A stretch of DNA of 40,865 nucleotides from CAZHMB01 sp964533515 (GCA_964533515.1 CAZHMB010000006.1:1-40865); one strand, 5' to 3'; positions 1 through 8,213 are shown, counted from the first letter of the stretch. Program-made: numbers and translations. Notes: generated from the sequence alone by a model not told the origin.

Positions 1-435
1 AATATTTGTATAAATCTGGTCAATAATAAAATAGGTATTTTTTGGATCAAATCCATATGCCAAAAACTGCTTTGCTAATTCTTTTGAAAAAGTTAATGCC
101 TTCTCTTGAGTTTCAACTTTTCCAGCAACATAGCTTTCATCGTCTGAAATAGGAACAAAAACCGGCACGCCATATTTTTTTTGAAAATATAAGTTAGTAT
201 CAAAAATAACTTTATGGCCTAAATGGAGAGTCCCAGAAGCATTGGCCCCAGAGACAATTGCACATTTCTCTCCTTTTTTTAATGCCTTGAAAAATTTATC
301 GAAATCTCTGTGGGAGTAAATTAATCCTTTTTTGAAAGTATAACAATCAGGAAAATCTTTCAAACTGGATGCTCTGCTAGCTCCAAACTCTTTTATGAGT
401 TTTTCATTATCCACCATCAAATTATCATTTTCCAT
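1..435 (-). CDS. trpS: Tryptophanyl-tRNA synthetase, N-terminal part (runs off window)
   Basis: Class I aminoacyl-tRNA synthetase that charges tRNA-Trp. The frame is open from ATG at 435 to base 1, giving 145 residues and no stop, so the C-terminal part lies outside the window. The stretch YSHRDFDKFFKALKKGE followed by SGANASGTLHLGHK is the archaeal/eukaryotic TrpRS pattern; ASGTLHLGH is the HIGH-type ATP-binding motif. The later VPVFVPISDDESYV fits the Rossmann core. A TATA-like GGTTAAAAAC (minus strand, about 455-465) lies about 25 nt upstream, supporting a leaderless start at 435. A second in-frame Met follows at residue 7. TyrRS is less likely because the motif context fits TrpRS better. 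Confidence 0.85.
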   Translation of the reverse strand, partial: MENDNLMVDNEKLIKEFGASRASSLKDFPDCYTFKKGLIYSHRDFDKFFKALKKGEKCAIVSGANASGTLHLGHKVIFDTNLYFQKKYGVPVFVPISDDESYVAGKVETQEKALTFSKELAKQFLAYGFDPKNTYFIIDQIYTNI

Positions 436-443
436 TTTATAAT

Positions 444-620
<177 letters not shown>

Positions 621-625
621 GAGTA

Positions 626-1153
626 TTATCTTCCTCTAAAACTATCTAAAAAATCTTTTAATTCTGTCCATCTTTTTTCCAGATATTGCCTATCTCTTTT
701 TTGGGCTTCTCTTGGGACAGGGAATGTTAAATGATGTTTGTAACATCCTTGAAGACAAGGCATTCCTAAATCTAAACTTTTTGATAAGTCTGCACCTTCA
801 AGATTTCTTAGCCTTAAATCAAAATCTCTGAAATCTTTGTGTTGTTTGAATGTATGAGCAAGGATATAACCCTGCGGGCCTTCCGTTTCTCCTTCCCATT
901 CAACTGGAAAATAACCTTTCATTACTCCGTCCTTGTCATGTTCTTCGGGTGTTCCTGAACAAGATATCCAAACATAACTAAAAGGAAGTTCCTTCCATGC
1001 TTCAATAACTGGAACAAGATCCAGATCAATGCTGTAATATTCTGGAAAACCTTTTCTTTTTCTTCTGGTTATTCTCTTTTTTAATTCTGATTCTCTTTGT
1101 TCTTTTCTCTTTGAGAATTGTTCGAAGGTTATTGAAGAGGTTTGAAGATTCAT
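626..1153 (-). CDS. Hypothetical protein with SCSGTPEEH motif
   Basis: A 175-residue protein with no signal peptide or membrane segment. The first 35 residues are strongly basic (RKEQRESELKKRITRRKRK). A central block, residues about 47-75, reads VPVIEAWKELPFSYVWISCS then GTPEEH. This recalls the TxSSCSGR loop of TYW3-type tRNA-modifying proteins, but only weakly. Conserved-looking His and Cys residues continue in CLQGCYKHH near residue 140. The start overlaps the stop of the upstream muramidase-like gene by ATGA, so the two are co-transcribed. Function unknown; a link to cell-envelope attack is only suggested by the operon. Confidence 0.7.
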   Translation of the reverse strand: MNLQTSSITFEQFSKRKEQRESELKKRITRRKRKGFPEYYSIDLDLVPVIEAWKELPFSYVWISCSGTPEEHDKDGVMKGYFPVEWEGETEGPQGYILAHTFKQHKDFRDFDLRLRNLEGADLSKSLDLGMPCLQGCYKHHLTFPVPREAQKRDRQYLEKRWTELKDFLDSFRGR

Positions 1154-1809
1154 CCCCGATCCCCCATGACCTCATCATATGTCTTTTCAATTGATAAAGA
1201 AATCTCTTTTGCGTCTTTATCCCTCATGTATCTTTTTCCATCAGGCCTTCTAAAATCTCTTGCAATAAATTTTTCAAATGAAGGTGTTTCTCCTGGGAAA
1301 TATTCATTTGCAATTAGATATCCGAATCTATCTAATCCGGCTTCCCATGAATTTTTGTATTCATTTGTCCCATCATCCATATTTCTAACATTACAGGAGT
1401 TCCGTGTTGGTACGGCCCTTCCAAGTGTTCCGAAATGTCCTTCTCTAGCATTATTGATCATATACATCTTTAAGGATGTTCCAGTTTTTCTTGAAGAGGT
1501 AATAATTTGCTCAGCAGTCATTGGGGCCGGTCCTGCCGAATAACAGTCAATAAATTTCTGTGCCCTTTCGACTAATACGGAATCGTAAGTTGGTTTTGGT
1601 TCTATTGGTTCTGGGGTATCTCTTTCGGGGGAACTTACAACGCTTTCTATTGGAACCGGTTCTCTACTCTCACTAAGCCCCTTCTCTAATTGTGAAGCGT
1701 TTGCCCTTATACTCTTAACGCCTGCCGTGAGTGTTAAAGCGACAACTAAGCCTGCGCCTAAAAGGTGATATCCCCTATCTACAAATGGATTCTTTCCTCT
1801 ATTCTTCAT
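1150..1809 (-). CDS. Membrane-anchored or secreted muramidase/glucosaminidase-like protein
   Basis: 219 residues. One hydrophobic segment at about 13-32 after a basic start suggests a signal anchor. A Pro/Glu/Ser-rich linker follows (about 40-75), then a lysozyme-superfamily-like domain (about 78-215). The domain's signature is LKMYMINNAREGHFGTLGRA, then NSCNVRNMDDG and later RDFRRPDGKRYMRD; the Glu in AREGHFGT matches the catalytic Glu of glucosaminidase-type enzymes (AQxESGFGT). Such enzymes cut peptidoglycan, which archaea lack, so the target would be a bacterial wall or another glycan. It overlaps the next gene by 4 nt. The enzyme family is assigned from motifs only. Confidence 0.6.
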   Translation of the reverse strand: MKNRGKNPFVDRGYHLLGAGLVVALTLTAGVKSIRANASQLEKGLSESREPVPIESVVSSPERDTPEPIEPKPTYDSVLVERAQKFIDCYSAGPAPMTAEQIITSSRKTGTSLKMYMINNAREGHFGTLGRAVPTRNSCNVRNMDDGTNEYKNSWEAGLDRFGYLIANEYFPGETPSFEKFIARDFRRPDGKRYMRDKDAKEISLSIEKTYDEVMGDRG

Positions 1810-1882
1810 CTTTTTTCTAGATTTTTTTGCCTTTTAAAGTTTTCCATCTTGTACTACCTAAGCAGTGACAACTAAATAGAAA

Positions 1883-1892
1883 CTTTTATAAA
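1883..1892 (+). promoter_or_regulatory. TATA box for the 1914 gene
   Basis: CTTTTATAAA about 26 nt before ATG 1914, the spacing expected for a leaderless archaeal transcript. Confidence 0.6.
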
Positions 1893-1913
1893 GGAAGAAT
1901 TTGTTGGTTTTTT

Positions 1914-2222
1914 ATGAAAAGAGAAACTTATGAAACAGAAGATGAAAAGACAGCAAGAGCTACGGCCCAACTTTATGGTGTGCCTTTTTCAAAGGCATTT
2001 GTTAATAATAAAAATAGAAAACTTTTTGGATGGAAAGAAAAATCAGTTGTTGCTGCATTAGGCTTTTTGCTTGTGCTACCTCTCGTAGATATGGGATGTT
2101 CTTTAGCATACCGGGGAATTGATTATCTAAGAACTTTGCCTGAAAGAGCTGTTGAAAGATATATTGAAAATTTTGGAAGACTTCCGACTCCTAAAGAGGC
2201 GGAACCAAGAAATCTTTGGTAA
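1914..2222 (+). CDS. Small single-pass membrane protein, unknown
   Basis: 102 residues: a charged N-terminus (1-43), one membrane segment (about 44-66, VVAALGFLLVLPLVDMGC) and a charged C-terminal tail ending in RNLW. The start is supported by a TATA box at 1883-1892. It lies between the divergent muramidase-like operon and thrS and is transcribed in the thrS direction, but thrS has its own TATA box. No family recognised. Confidence 0.65.
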   Translation: MKRETYETEDEKTARATAQLYGVPFSKAFVNNKNRKLFGWKEKSVVAALGFLLVLPLVDMGCSLAYRGIDYLRTLPERAVERYIENFGRLPTPKEAEPRNLW

Positions 2223-2230
2223 CTCCAAAA

Positions 2231-2239
2231 TTTTATAAA
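2231..2239 (+). promoter_or_regulatory. TATA box of thrS
   Basis: TTTTATAAA about 26 nt before ATG 2261; predicts a leaderless thrS mRNA. Confidence 0.6.
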
Positions 2240-2260
2240 CTCTTTTTTTCTTAATCAGAT

Positions 2261-4408
2261 ATGAAGATATTAAGTTTGCATTGCGATTATATGAAATTCC
2301 GTCCCTTGAAGAAAGCAATTAAGAAAATAAAAGATTTGGTTGAGAAGGATAAAAAAGAGACGCATGTTAAGGACGCTTTGGCGATTTTGACTGCTGTCGA
2401 GAAGGTCGATAAAAATATTCCTGGGATTGTTTCTAAGCTAGTTGACGAAGTTAAAAATATCGCCGACCAATTAAGCGCGAATAAAATTGTTCTTTATCCT
2501 TACGCGCATCTTTCAGAGAATCTTTCTGATCCTGATACAGCAATGAACGTTCTTGACGAAGCTGAGAAGGCATTGAAAAAAGCTAAGTTCGAAGTTTACA
2601 GAGCACCTTTCGGTTATTACAAAGAATTCGAGATGAAAGTTAAAGGTCATCCACTGAGTGAGTTGAGCAGGAATATTATTTTTGAAGGTGATGAAAGTGC
2701 TTTAGATGCTAAAATGGAAACTTCGTGCCATTTAGTATACGAAACTGCTAGAAAAATGTTAAGTCAAGATTTTGTTAGTATATCAAAAGTTGAAGGAAAT
2801 AAAGCGGTTCTAAATTGGAAAAATTTCAAAAATAAAATAGATGACTCTTTTATAAAAAAGTTAGAAAAAGAGGCCAATAAAAATTTAGAATCAAATTTGC
2901 CAGTTAATGTAGGGGATTTGTCGAGGGAAAAAGCTCTTGAGCTATGTGGGAAATTCTATGATAATGTTGTACCCAAAAAGTTTGATGAGGTTAGAGTTGT
3001 AACTATCAAAGGCCTCCCGCCTGAACCTTGTATTCATCCACATGTTTCAAACACTAATGAAATTGGGGGGGGGATTTCAATTGAAGGTTTTGAAAAAGTT
3101 GGAAAGGATTCGTATAAGATAAAGATTTCTTTGCAAGAACAGGCTGAAGATTATGATCCGAAGCAATTGTTGAAGGAAATTTCTAAAAACGTTTTGGATA
3201 AATCAAAGTTGAAAGAAAATGATCATCGGATTATCGGACAGCAAATGGATTTGTACTCATTTAACGAAACTGCGCCGGGTATGGTTTTCTGGCACAATAA
3301 CGGTTTGATAATTAGAAACGCTTTGATTGAATTCTGGAGAGAAATACATAGAAAAGCAGGTTATGAAGAGATAAAAACTCCGCAGATAATGGATGATAGA
3401 CTTTGGAAAATTTCGGGGCATTGGGAGAAATATAAGGAGAATATTTTTTTGACAAATTATGAGAAAAGAAGTTTTGCTGTTAAGCCGATGAATTGTCCTG
3501 GCGGAATGTTGGTTTATAAAAATTCTCCAAAGAGTTACAAAGAACTTCCTTTGAAGATTGGAGAATTGGGAGAAGTTCATAGACAAGAATTGTCGGGTGT
3601 TTTGGGGGGTCTGTTTAGAGTTATTCAATTCACTCAAGATGATGCGCATATTTATTGTACTGAGAAACAAATTGAACAAGAAGTTTTTGATATAATGGAT
3701 TTGATTGATTTTGTTTATAAAAAATTGGGTTTCGATTATCGGGTTGAACTTTCTACTCGGCCGGAGAAAAGAATTGGGAGTGATAAGATTTGGGATAAGT
3801 CCGAAGCTGCTTTACAGAAAGCGCTTGAAAAGAAAAAAGTTAATTTTAAAATTAATGAAGGCGATGGGGCTTTTTACGGGCCGAAGATTGATTTCCATTT
3901 GACAGATTCTTTGGGAAGAAACCATCAATGCGGGACGATTCAGTTAGATATGTCTATGCCTAAGAGATTCGAGTTGGAGTATACAGATAAAGATAACAAA
4001 AAGAAAAGGCCGATAATGTTGCATAGGACGGTTTTCGGAAGTCTTGAGAGATTTATGGGAATTTTGATTGAGCATTTTAATGGTTGGCTTCCGACTTGGC
4101 TTGCGCCGATTCAAGTTAGAGTGATTAATTTTACAGAAAGAAATGAAGATTATGCCAAGGGGGTTATTCAAAAACTTGGAGAGGCTATTCCAAATTTGAG
4201 AGTTGATGCTGATTTCACTTCTTCAACAGTTCAATCAAAAGTTAAAGAATCTTCTTTGATGAGAATTCCTTATGTGATTGTTGTTGGGGATAGAGAAGAA
4301 AAATCTGGAGAACTTGCTGTAAGGGAAAAAGGAAATAACAAGATTTCAAATTATTCTGTTGAAGATTTTGTAAAGAAAGTTAAGAAAGAATTTGATGAGA
4401 GGGTTTGA
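2261..4408 (+). CDS. thrS: Threonyl-tRNA synthetase with archaeal N1 editing domain, AlaX-like domain and bacterial-type core
   Basis: Charges tRNA-Thr. Residues 1-139 are the archaeal D-aminoacyl-tRNA-deacylase-like editing domain (MKILSLHCDY start; FGYYKEFEMKVKGHPLSELS). Residues about 140-295 resemble the second additional domain of AlaRS/AlaX: RVVTIKGLPPEPCIHPHVSN with C257xxxH261, and TNEIGGG; the partner HxxxH is H157-LVY-E161. From about 320 the core is bacterial/eukaryotic in type: APGMVFWHNNG, VKPMNCPGGM, FTQDDAHIYCTE, STRPEKRIGSD, HRTVFGSLERF. The anticodon-binding domain begins at TWLAPIQVRV. At 715 residues it is longer than usual archaeal ThrRS (about 620-645). The start matches the family start. 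Confidence 0.93.
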   Translation: MKILSLHCDYMKFRPLKKAIKKIKDLVEKDKKETHVKDALAILTAVEKVDKNIPGIVSKLVDEVKNIADQLSANKIVLYPYAHLSENLSDPDTAMNVLDEAEKALKKAKFEVYRAPFGYYKEFEMKVKGHPLSELSRNIIFEGDESALDAKMETSCHLVYETARKMLSQDFVSISKVEGNKAVLNWKNFKNKIDDSFIKKLEKEANKNLESNLPVNVGDLSREKALELCGKFYDNVVPKKFDEVRVVTIKGLPPEPCIHPHVSNTNEIGGGISIEGFEKVGKDSYKIKISLQEQAEDYDPKQLLKEISKNVLDKSKLKENDHRIIGQQMDLYSFNETAPGMVFWHNNGLIIRNALIEFWREIHRKAGYEEIKTPQIMDDRLWKISGHWEKYKENIFLTNYEKRSFAVKPMNCPGGMLVYKNSPKSYKELPLKIGELGEVHRQELSGVLGGLFRVIQFTQDDAHIYCTEKQIEQEVFDIMDLIDFVYKKLGFDYRVELSTRPEKRIGSDKIWDKSEAALQKALEKKKVNFKINEGDGAFYGPKIDFHLTDSLGRNHQCGTIQLDMSMPKRFELEYTDKDNKKKRPIMLHRTVFGSLERFMGILIEHFNGWLPTWLAPIQVRVINFTERNEDYAKGVIQKLGEAIPNLRVDADFTSSTVQSKVKESSLMRIPYVIVVGDREEKSGELAVREKGNNKISNYSVEDFVKKVKKEFDERV

Positions 4409-4409
4409 G

Positions 4410-4940
4410 ATGAACTTTCAATTTTACCTTGAGAAACTTTATGATTCTGGGGACTTTAAAGAATTTATAGATGAAAATCCAGATGCTTATCCTACAAGTT
4501 GTTTTTTTGAAATTGATCTTGAACATTTGAAAAACCCAAAAGCGCCAAATCAAGATAAACAGCATTTTGACTATTTTGTTCCGGCCGTAAATAAGTTGTT
4601 TAGTTTTAAACTTGAAGCACACGGCGAAAAAGTTCCGCAAGACATTATCGAGGGCCAGGCTTTTCCGAAATTGGGTTTGAATTATAGTTTTAATTTTGAA
4701 GATGTTCAAGCTTTGATTCAGGAAGAGATGAAAAAACAAGATATCAAGAATGAAATTCAGAAGTTGATGTTTTCTCTTCAGAAACTGGATAAAGATAATA
4801 AAGATTATTTGGTTGGGACTATTTTTCTTTCTGGAATGGCAATGTTGAAAGTTAATATCAATATTGAAGAGATGAAGATAACTGCTTTCAAGAAACAAAG
4901 CTTTATGGACATGATTAATGTTTTTAAGAAAAAAGAGTGA
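4410..4940 (+). CDS. Conserved-looking hypothetical protein downstream of thrS
   Basis: 176 residues from ATG 4410, one base after the thrS stop (TGAGATG). An in-frame ATG at 4392 would overlap thrS by 17 nt and adds MMRGFE; I prefer 4410. The protein is soluble, acidic and aromatic-rich in the first half (FYLEKLYDSGDFKEFIDENP), then has a helical Glu/Lys-rich middle (about 95-130) and ends in a basic tail. No known motif recognised. Tight coupling suggests co-expression with ThrRS. Confidence 0.7.
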   Translation: MNFQFYLEKLYDSGDFKEFIDENPDAYPTSCFFEIDLEHLKNPKAPNQDKQHFDYFVPAVNKLFSFKLEAHGEKVPQDIIEGQAFPKLGLNYSFNFEDVQALIQEEMKKQDIKNEIQKLMFSLQKLDKDNKDYLVGTIFLSGMAMLKVNINIEEMKITAFKKQSFMDMINVFKKKE

Positions 4941-5076
4941 TTTCTAGGAAAGGCAGTCGCTTCGCGAGATTAATGGAAAAAGTTAACAGATTTTTGGAGA
5001 GATATTTACTTCATTAATATTTTGAGGTTAAGCGAAGCTTTTAGATGAAGTCAAAAGCGGAGCGAGAATTAATTAT
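4941..5076. repeat. Dispersed repeat copy 1 (blocks A and B)
   Basis: Non-coding stretch carrying block A (4956-4987: GTCGCTTCGCGAGATTAATG ... AGTTAAC) and block B (5028-5073: TTAAGCGAAG ... GCGGAGCGAGAATTAAT). Related sequences occur at 38825-38909 with block B inverted and A in the same orientation. Both blocks contain CGAAG/CTTCG-type cores able to form hairpins. It lies after a + strand gene and before the stop of a minus-strand ORF, so it could serve termination. Confidence 0.5.
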
Positions 5077-5232
5077 TTAAAAAACAATGGTTGTATCTGC
5101 TCTTTCGAGAGATCTTTGTTTTAAGGTTTGGTATTCGCTAGTTTCTTTTTCAAATTCTCTTTGAGCTTCAGAACTTAATCTTGGAACTTTTGAAAGGTCA
5201 AAATCATAAGCCCTAAATGTTATTTCTCCCAT
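5077..5232 (-). CDS. Small ORF, 51 residues, unknown
   Basis: ATG at 5232, stop at 5077. Translation starts MGEITFRAYDFDLSKVPRLS and ends RSLERADTTIVF; the middle is charged and helical (SSEAQREFEKETSEYQTLKQ). A TATA-like TTATTTAAAC on the minus strand (about 5253-5262) lies about 26 nt upstream, the leaderless spacing seen at other genes here. No membrane segment or motif. Codon use looks like the neighbours. Likely a real small protein; function unknown. Confidence 0.5.
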   Translation of the reverse strand: MGEITFRAYDFDLSKVPRLSSEAQREFEKETSEYQTLKQRSLERADTTIVF

Positions 5233-5267
5233 TGAAAATTAGGGGGGTTAGAGTTTAAATAATTTTC

Positions 5268-5891
5268 TCAAACCTTCTGAACTATAAAGTTAATCATCAA
5301 TTCAGAATTCTTTATCTCAACAATTTTAAATCCAGCTTCTTTGAAATGGTTGTGGATTTCTTCTTCAGTGTGTAAATAATAATATCTTTTTCCTTTATCT
5401 GTCCAGCCGATTAATCTTTCCGGCCTTTTGTTTTTGAATCTCTTACTTTTTATGTTCCAGGCTCCGATGTAGGCTTTTGCTTTTGGTTTTAGAACACGAT
5501 ATAATTCTTGAATTGATTTTATTCTGTTTTTTTCTCCTTTAATGTTATGCAAAGCAGAGATGCAAATTGCAGCATTGAAGAAATCATCTTTGTATGAAAG
5601 TTTCTTTATATCTGATACTTTGAACTCGGCTTTAATGTTTTGTTGTTCCGCTTTTTCTTTAGCGAGTTTAATCATTTCTTTTGAGAAATCAACGAGATAC
5701 ATTTCACCATCTTTTATCTTTCGTAAATTTCTTCCGCTTCCGCTTCCAAGGTCAAGAATTTTTCCTTTACTTTCTTTTAAAAATTCCTTAACGGCCATAG
5801 AAGGAATTTGTTTATGTTGGTGCCATTCTTCAGCAATTCTATTCCAGGTTTCTTTTTGGTTTGGAACTTTTGGGAGTTTTTCTTTTTTCAT
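5268..5891 (-). CDS. SAM-dependent methyltransferase, Trm9/ABH8-like
   Basis: 207 residues. Class I methyltransferase motif I is GKILDLGSGSGRNL (about 44-57), with motif II YLVDFSKEMI. The N-terminal WNRIAEEWHQHKQIPSMAV and the later ALHNIKGEKNRIKSIQELYR, plus GKRYYYLHTEEEI, match Trm9-type enzymes that methylate wobble-uridine side chains in tRNA. The family role is known; its use here is inferred. It starts one base after the htpX stop, so it is the second gene of an htpX operon. No Trm112-like partner is seen in the window. Confidence 0.75.
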   Translation of the reverse strand: MKKEKLPKVPNQKETWNRIAEEWHQHKQIPSMAVKEFLKESKGKILDLGSGSGRNLRKIKDGEMYLVDFSKEMIKLAKEKAEQQNIKAEFKVSDIKKLSYKDDFFNAAICISALHNIKGEKNRIKSIQELYRVLKPKAKAYIGAWNIKSKRFKNKRPERLIGWTDKGKRYYYLHTEEEIHNHFKEAGFKIVEIKNSELMINFIVQKV

Positions 5892-5892
5892 C

Positions 5893-6780
5893 TTACATCT
5901 TCTCCAAAGCTTGAATTCTTTTGTCCAAAGGTGGATGTGTTGAAGTTATGTTCTTGTTCGTGAAAGGATTGCTTATGAATAATGGCGCCATTGTTTTACT
6001 TATCTTTTTGTTTTCTTTGCTAGGGGTGTTTTCTTTTCCTATTTTTTTTAATGCTCTGATTAATCCTGTCGGTGTTCTGATAAACTTGACGGCAGAAGCG
6101 TCTGCGGAATATTCTCTTTTTCTTGATATCGCCATTTGGACGAGCCAAACGAAAATTGGGGCGAGGATTGCTAGAACGATTCCTATTACTAAAATTATTG
6201 CTCCGCTTTTATTTCTTCTTCCTCCAGAGAACCAGAGACTTCGTAAAAATATTTGAGAAATTATTGCAATCATTCCGACTAAAACGGCAACGAGAGTCAT
6301 GAATTTTATGTCGTAGTTTGCGATGTGACTTAGTTCATGCCCGATTACTCCTTCGAGTTCTCTTTTTTCTAGTTTTTCTAATGCGCCCGTTGTTAAACAG
6401 ATGACCGAATGCTCTGGGTCTTTTCCTGTTGCGAAAGCGTTTATCTGGGGGTTTTCCATAATGTAAAGTTTTGGTTTTGGCATCCCTGAAGCCAGACATA
6501 AACCTTCAACGAGGTGATGAAATTGTCTGTATTCTGTTTGGGAAGCTTTTTTTGCATTGACAGAAGCCAAAGCAATTTTGTCTGAGCCGTTATAACCGAC
6601 TAGAACATAAATTATTGAAGCTACAGTTGCGATTATTAAAATGAACCAGAACGAATCTTGGTAGACCATTCCGATGACGTAGCCGAGAAGGAGGAAAACT
6701 GCGAAGATGATTACGACAAGAAAGAATGATTTTCGTTTGTTTCTTGCGATCTGATCATGGAATGAAATTCTTTGAGACAT
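5893..6780 (-). CDS. htpX: HtpX-like membrane zinc metalloprotease (M48)
   Basis: 295 residues. Hydrophobic segments at about 17-38 and 45-65, then the catalytic motif H148-E149-LS-H152 (GHELSHIANYD), then two more hydrophobic segments (about 160-215). The third zinc ligand is probably Glu in SRKREYSADASAV. The C-terminus THPPLDKRIQALEKM is the usual M48B ending. Degrades or clips damaged membrane proteins. TATA-like TTTTAAATAC (about 6803-6813, minus) lies about 28 nt upstream of ATG 6780. First gene of a two-gene operon with the Trm9-like gene. Confidence 0.92.
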   Translation of the reverse strand: MSQRISFHDQIARNKRKSFFLVVIIFAVFLLLGYVIGMVYQDSFWFILIIATVASIIYVLVGYNGSDKIALASVNAKKASQTEYRQFHHLVEGLCLASGMPKPKLYIMENPQINAFATGKDPEHSVICLTTGALEKLEKRELEGVIGHELSHIANYDIKFMTLVAVLVGMIAIISQIFLRSLWFSGGRRNKSGAIILVIGIVLAILAPIFVWLVQMAISRKREYSADASAVKFIRTPTGLIRALKKIGKENTPSKENKKISKTMAPLFISNPFTNKNITSTHPPLDKRIQALEKM

Positions 6781-7124
6781 GAATGAAAGAAGAGAGAAGA
6801 GTATTTAAAATTAATTAAAATTCTTGTGGGGGCCGTCCAATAAATATTATCTACAAGCAACATCTACCTGAAAAATAAATTTCGTTCACTTCGTTCACAA
6901 TAAATTTCAGAACCTGTCTTTAACAAGGTTCTTCACCTTAATAAGTATTAAGCGGAAAAATTTGACAAGATCAATTTTGAAGCTATTATTCTTGAGCAAC
7001 TTATTACGAACAAATTATTTATTTATCTCTTTCTTCAAAAATCTCCCAGACCACTTAGTTTAAAAACCCTTATTTAGTCCTAATTTAAAGCGCAAGAGAT
7101 TGTGCCAATTACACGGAGGAAAAA
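6781..7124. other. Divergent intergenic region, 344 bp
   Basis: Holds the htpX TATA (about 6803-6813, minus) and a TATA-like AGTTTAAAAA (about 7058-7067, plus) for the zinc-ribbon gene. Between them are an AT-rich stretch with TTCGTTCACTTCGTTCAC (about 6880-6898) and a short inverted repeat GAACCT ... AGGTTC (about 6910-6933). No ORF or tRNA is evident. A small RNA cannot be excluded. Confidence 0.4.
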
Positions 7125-7487
7125 ATGGAAGACGACAGAGAAATGTTTGATGCGAAATGTTCTGATTGTGGCAAGGCCTGTAAAGTGCCCTTCAAGCCGA
7201 CTCAAGGAAAGCCGGTTAGATGTTCAGATTGTTTTAAGAAAAGCAAACCTCAAGGAAGCTTCGGTGGAAACCGAGGAGGATTTGGTGGAGGAAACCGAGG
7301 ACGATTCGACGGCGGCAACAGAGGAAACTCTGGTGGCGGAAACCGAAACTTCAGTAACCGAAACGATGCCCCTAGAGAAATGCACAAAGCAACATGCGCT
7401 GAATGTGGCAAAGAATGCGAAGTGCCCTTTAAGCCTATGAGCGGAAAACCAGTCTATTGTAAAGATTGTTATAACAAGAAAAACTAA
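7125..7487 (+). CDS. Double CxxC-x17-CxxC zinc-ribbon protein with Gly/Arg/Asn-rich linker
   Basis: 120 residues. Two matching zinc ribbons, CSDC/CSDC (about 10-34) and CAEC/CKDC (about 92-116), each with a 17-residue spacer containing VPFKP and GKPV. They flank a low-complexity linker of GGNRGGFGGGNRG-type repeats (about 40-80). The CxxC-x17-CxxC module is a known small domain of uncertain function; RGG-like linkers usually bind RNA. A strong GGAGG site (7116-7120) precedes ATG 7125, unlike the leaderless neighbours. I infer a nucleic-acid-binding protein. Confidence 0.8.
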   Translation: MEDDREMFDAKCSDCGKACKVPFKPTQGKPVRCSDCFKKSKPQGSFGGNRGGFGGGNRGRFDGGNRGNSGGGNRNFSNRNDAPREMHKATCAECGKECEVPFKPMSGKPVYCKDCYNKKN

Positions 7488-7661
7488 TTAGAGATAATTG
7501 GTTTTGAGTAGATAACAAGATTTATAGTTATAGGGAATATTTTTTATTTTTTTTATTTGGTTATTTTTTTTTGGGAAGGTGGTGAGAGTGAAAGTGGGAA
7601 GGGCGAGATTTTTGAGAGAGATTATTAGTAAAGTTTATAATTGGTGGGGTGTTTGGAGAGT
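7488..7661 (+). promoter_or_regulatory. Promoter segment of the NUDIX gene
   Basis: Contains GTAAAGTTTATAATTGGTGG (from 7629); the TATA core is at 7632-7640. The same segment recurs almost unchanged at about 12644-12663, and its first half at 8886 and 12005. The TATA-to-ATG distance (about 26 nt) selects ATG 7662 over the upstream TTG at 7641. Confidence 0.5.
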
Positions 7662-8171
7662 ATGGAAGAACCTTTATTCACAGATATAGTGACGTGGGAA
7701 GGACAAACATATGAAATGGGATGGTTTGATGAAGTAAATTCAAAATTGTTAGATGATTTGCAGCAAGTTTATGGTTTTTTGTTTACCTCTGAAGGAAAAT
7801 TGTGTCTTGTGCGCCCAACTGAAAAAAGGGGCTGGAGACTTCCCGGAGGGGGCCCAGAAAAAGAAGATCAAGATTGGAAAGATACAATAATTAGAGAAGC
7901 AAAAGAGGAAGCAGATATTATTTTAGACAAATCATCGTTAAAGATTGCGGGCATAATAAAGAATACTCCAAAGAGTGAAGATTGTGAAAGGGGAACAGGA
8001 TATTCTTTGAGGGTTGTTGGGAAAATTATCTCAATTAACAAACAAACAGAAGATGTTGCAGAAGGTCTTATCAATGAAAGAGTTTTTATTGATCCTAAGG
8101 AATTTTCAGATTATTGTTCCTGGGGGGAATTTGGAGAATCTCAGTTAAAGAAGGCTTTGAATAAGAGGTGA
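7662..8171 (+). CDS. NUDIX hydrolase
   Basis: 169 residues from ATG 7662. The NUDIX box is GGGPEKEDQDWKDTIIREAK then EEADI (about 60-85), i.e. Gx5Ex7REUxEExxU with a slightly enlarged loop; RLPGGGPE precedes it. Hydrolyses nucleoside diphosphates linked to another group; substrate not predictable. The N-terminal 35 residues (TDIVTWEGQTYEMGWFDEV) are outside the fold. A TTG at 7641 could extend it by 7 residues, but the TATA at 7632-7640 makes that unlikely. Followed 42 bp later by a gene with its own TATA. Confidence 0.8.
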   Translation: MEEPLFTDIVTWEGQTYEMGWFDEVNSKLLDDLQQVYGFLFTSEGKLCLVRPTEKRGWRLPGGGPEKEDQDWKDTIIREAKEEADIILDKSSLKIAGIIKNTPKSEDCERGTGYSLRVVGKIISINKQTEDVAEGLINERVFIDPKEFSDYCSWGEFGESQLKKALNKR

Positions 8172-8213
8172 GATGAATGAAAGATTTTTATAGTTTAAGG
8201 CGTTTGATAATCC

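Noticed and set aside
1142..1543. 133-codon plus-strand frame opposite the muramidase-like gene
   Set aside because: Antisense to a gene with a recognisable domain and an ATGA-coupled partner.
7102..7440. 112-codon frame overlapping the zinc-ribbon gene
   Set aside because: Shadow in another frame; the 7125 frame has the CxxC ribbons and a proper ribosome site.
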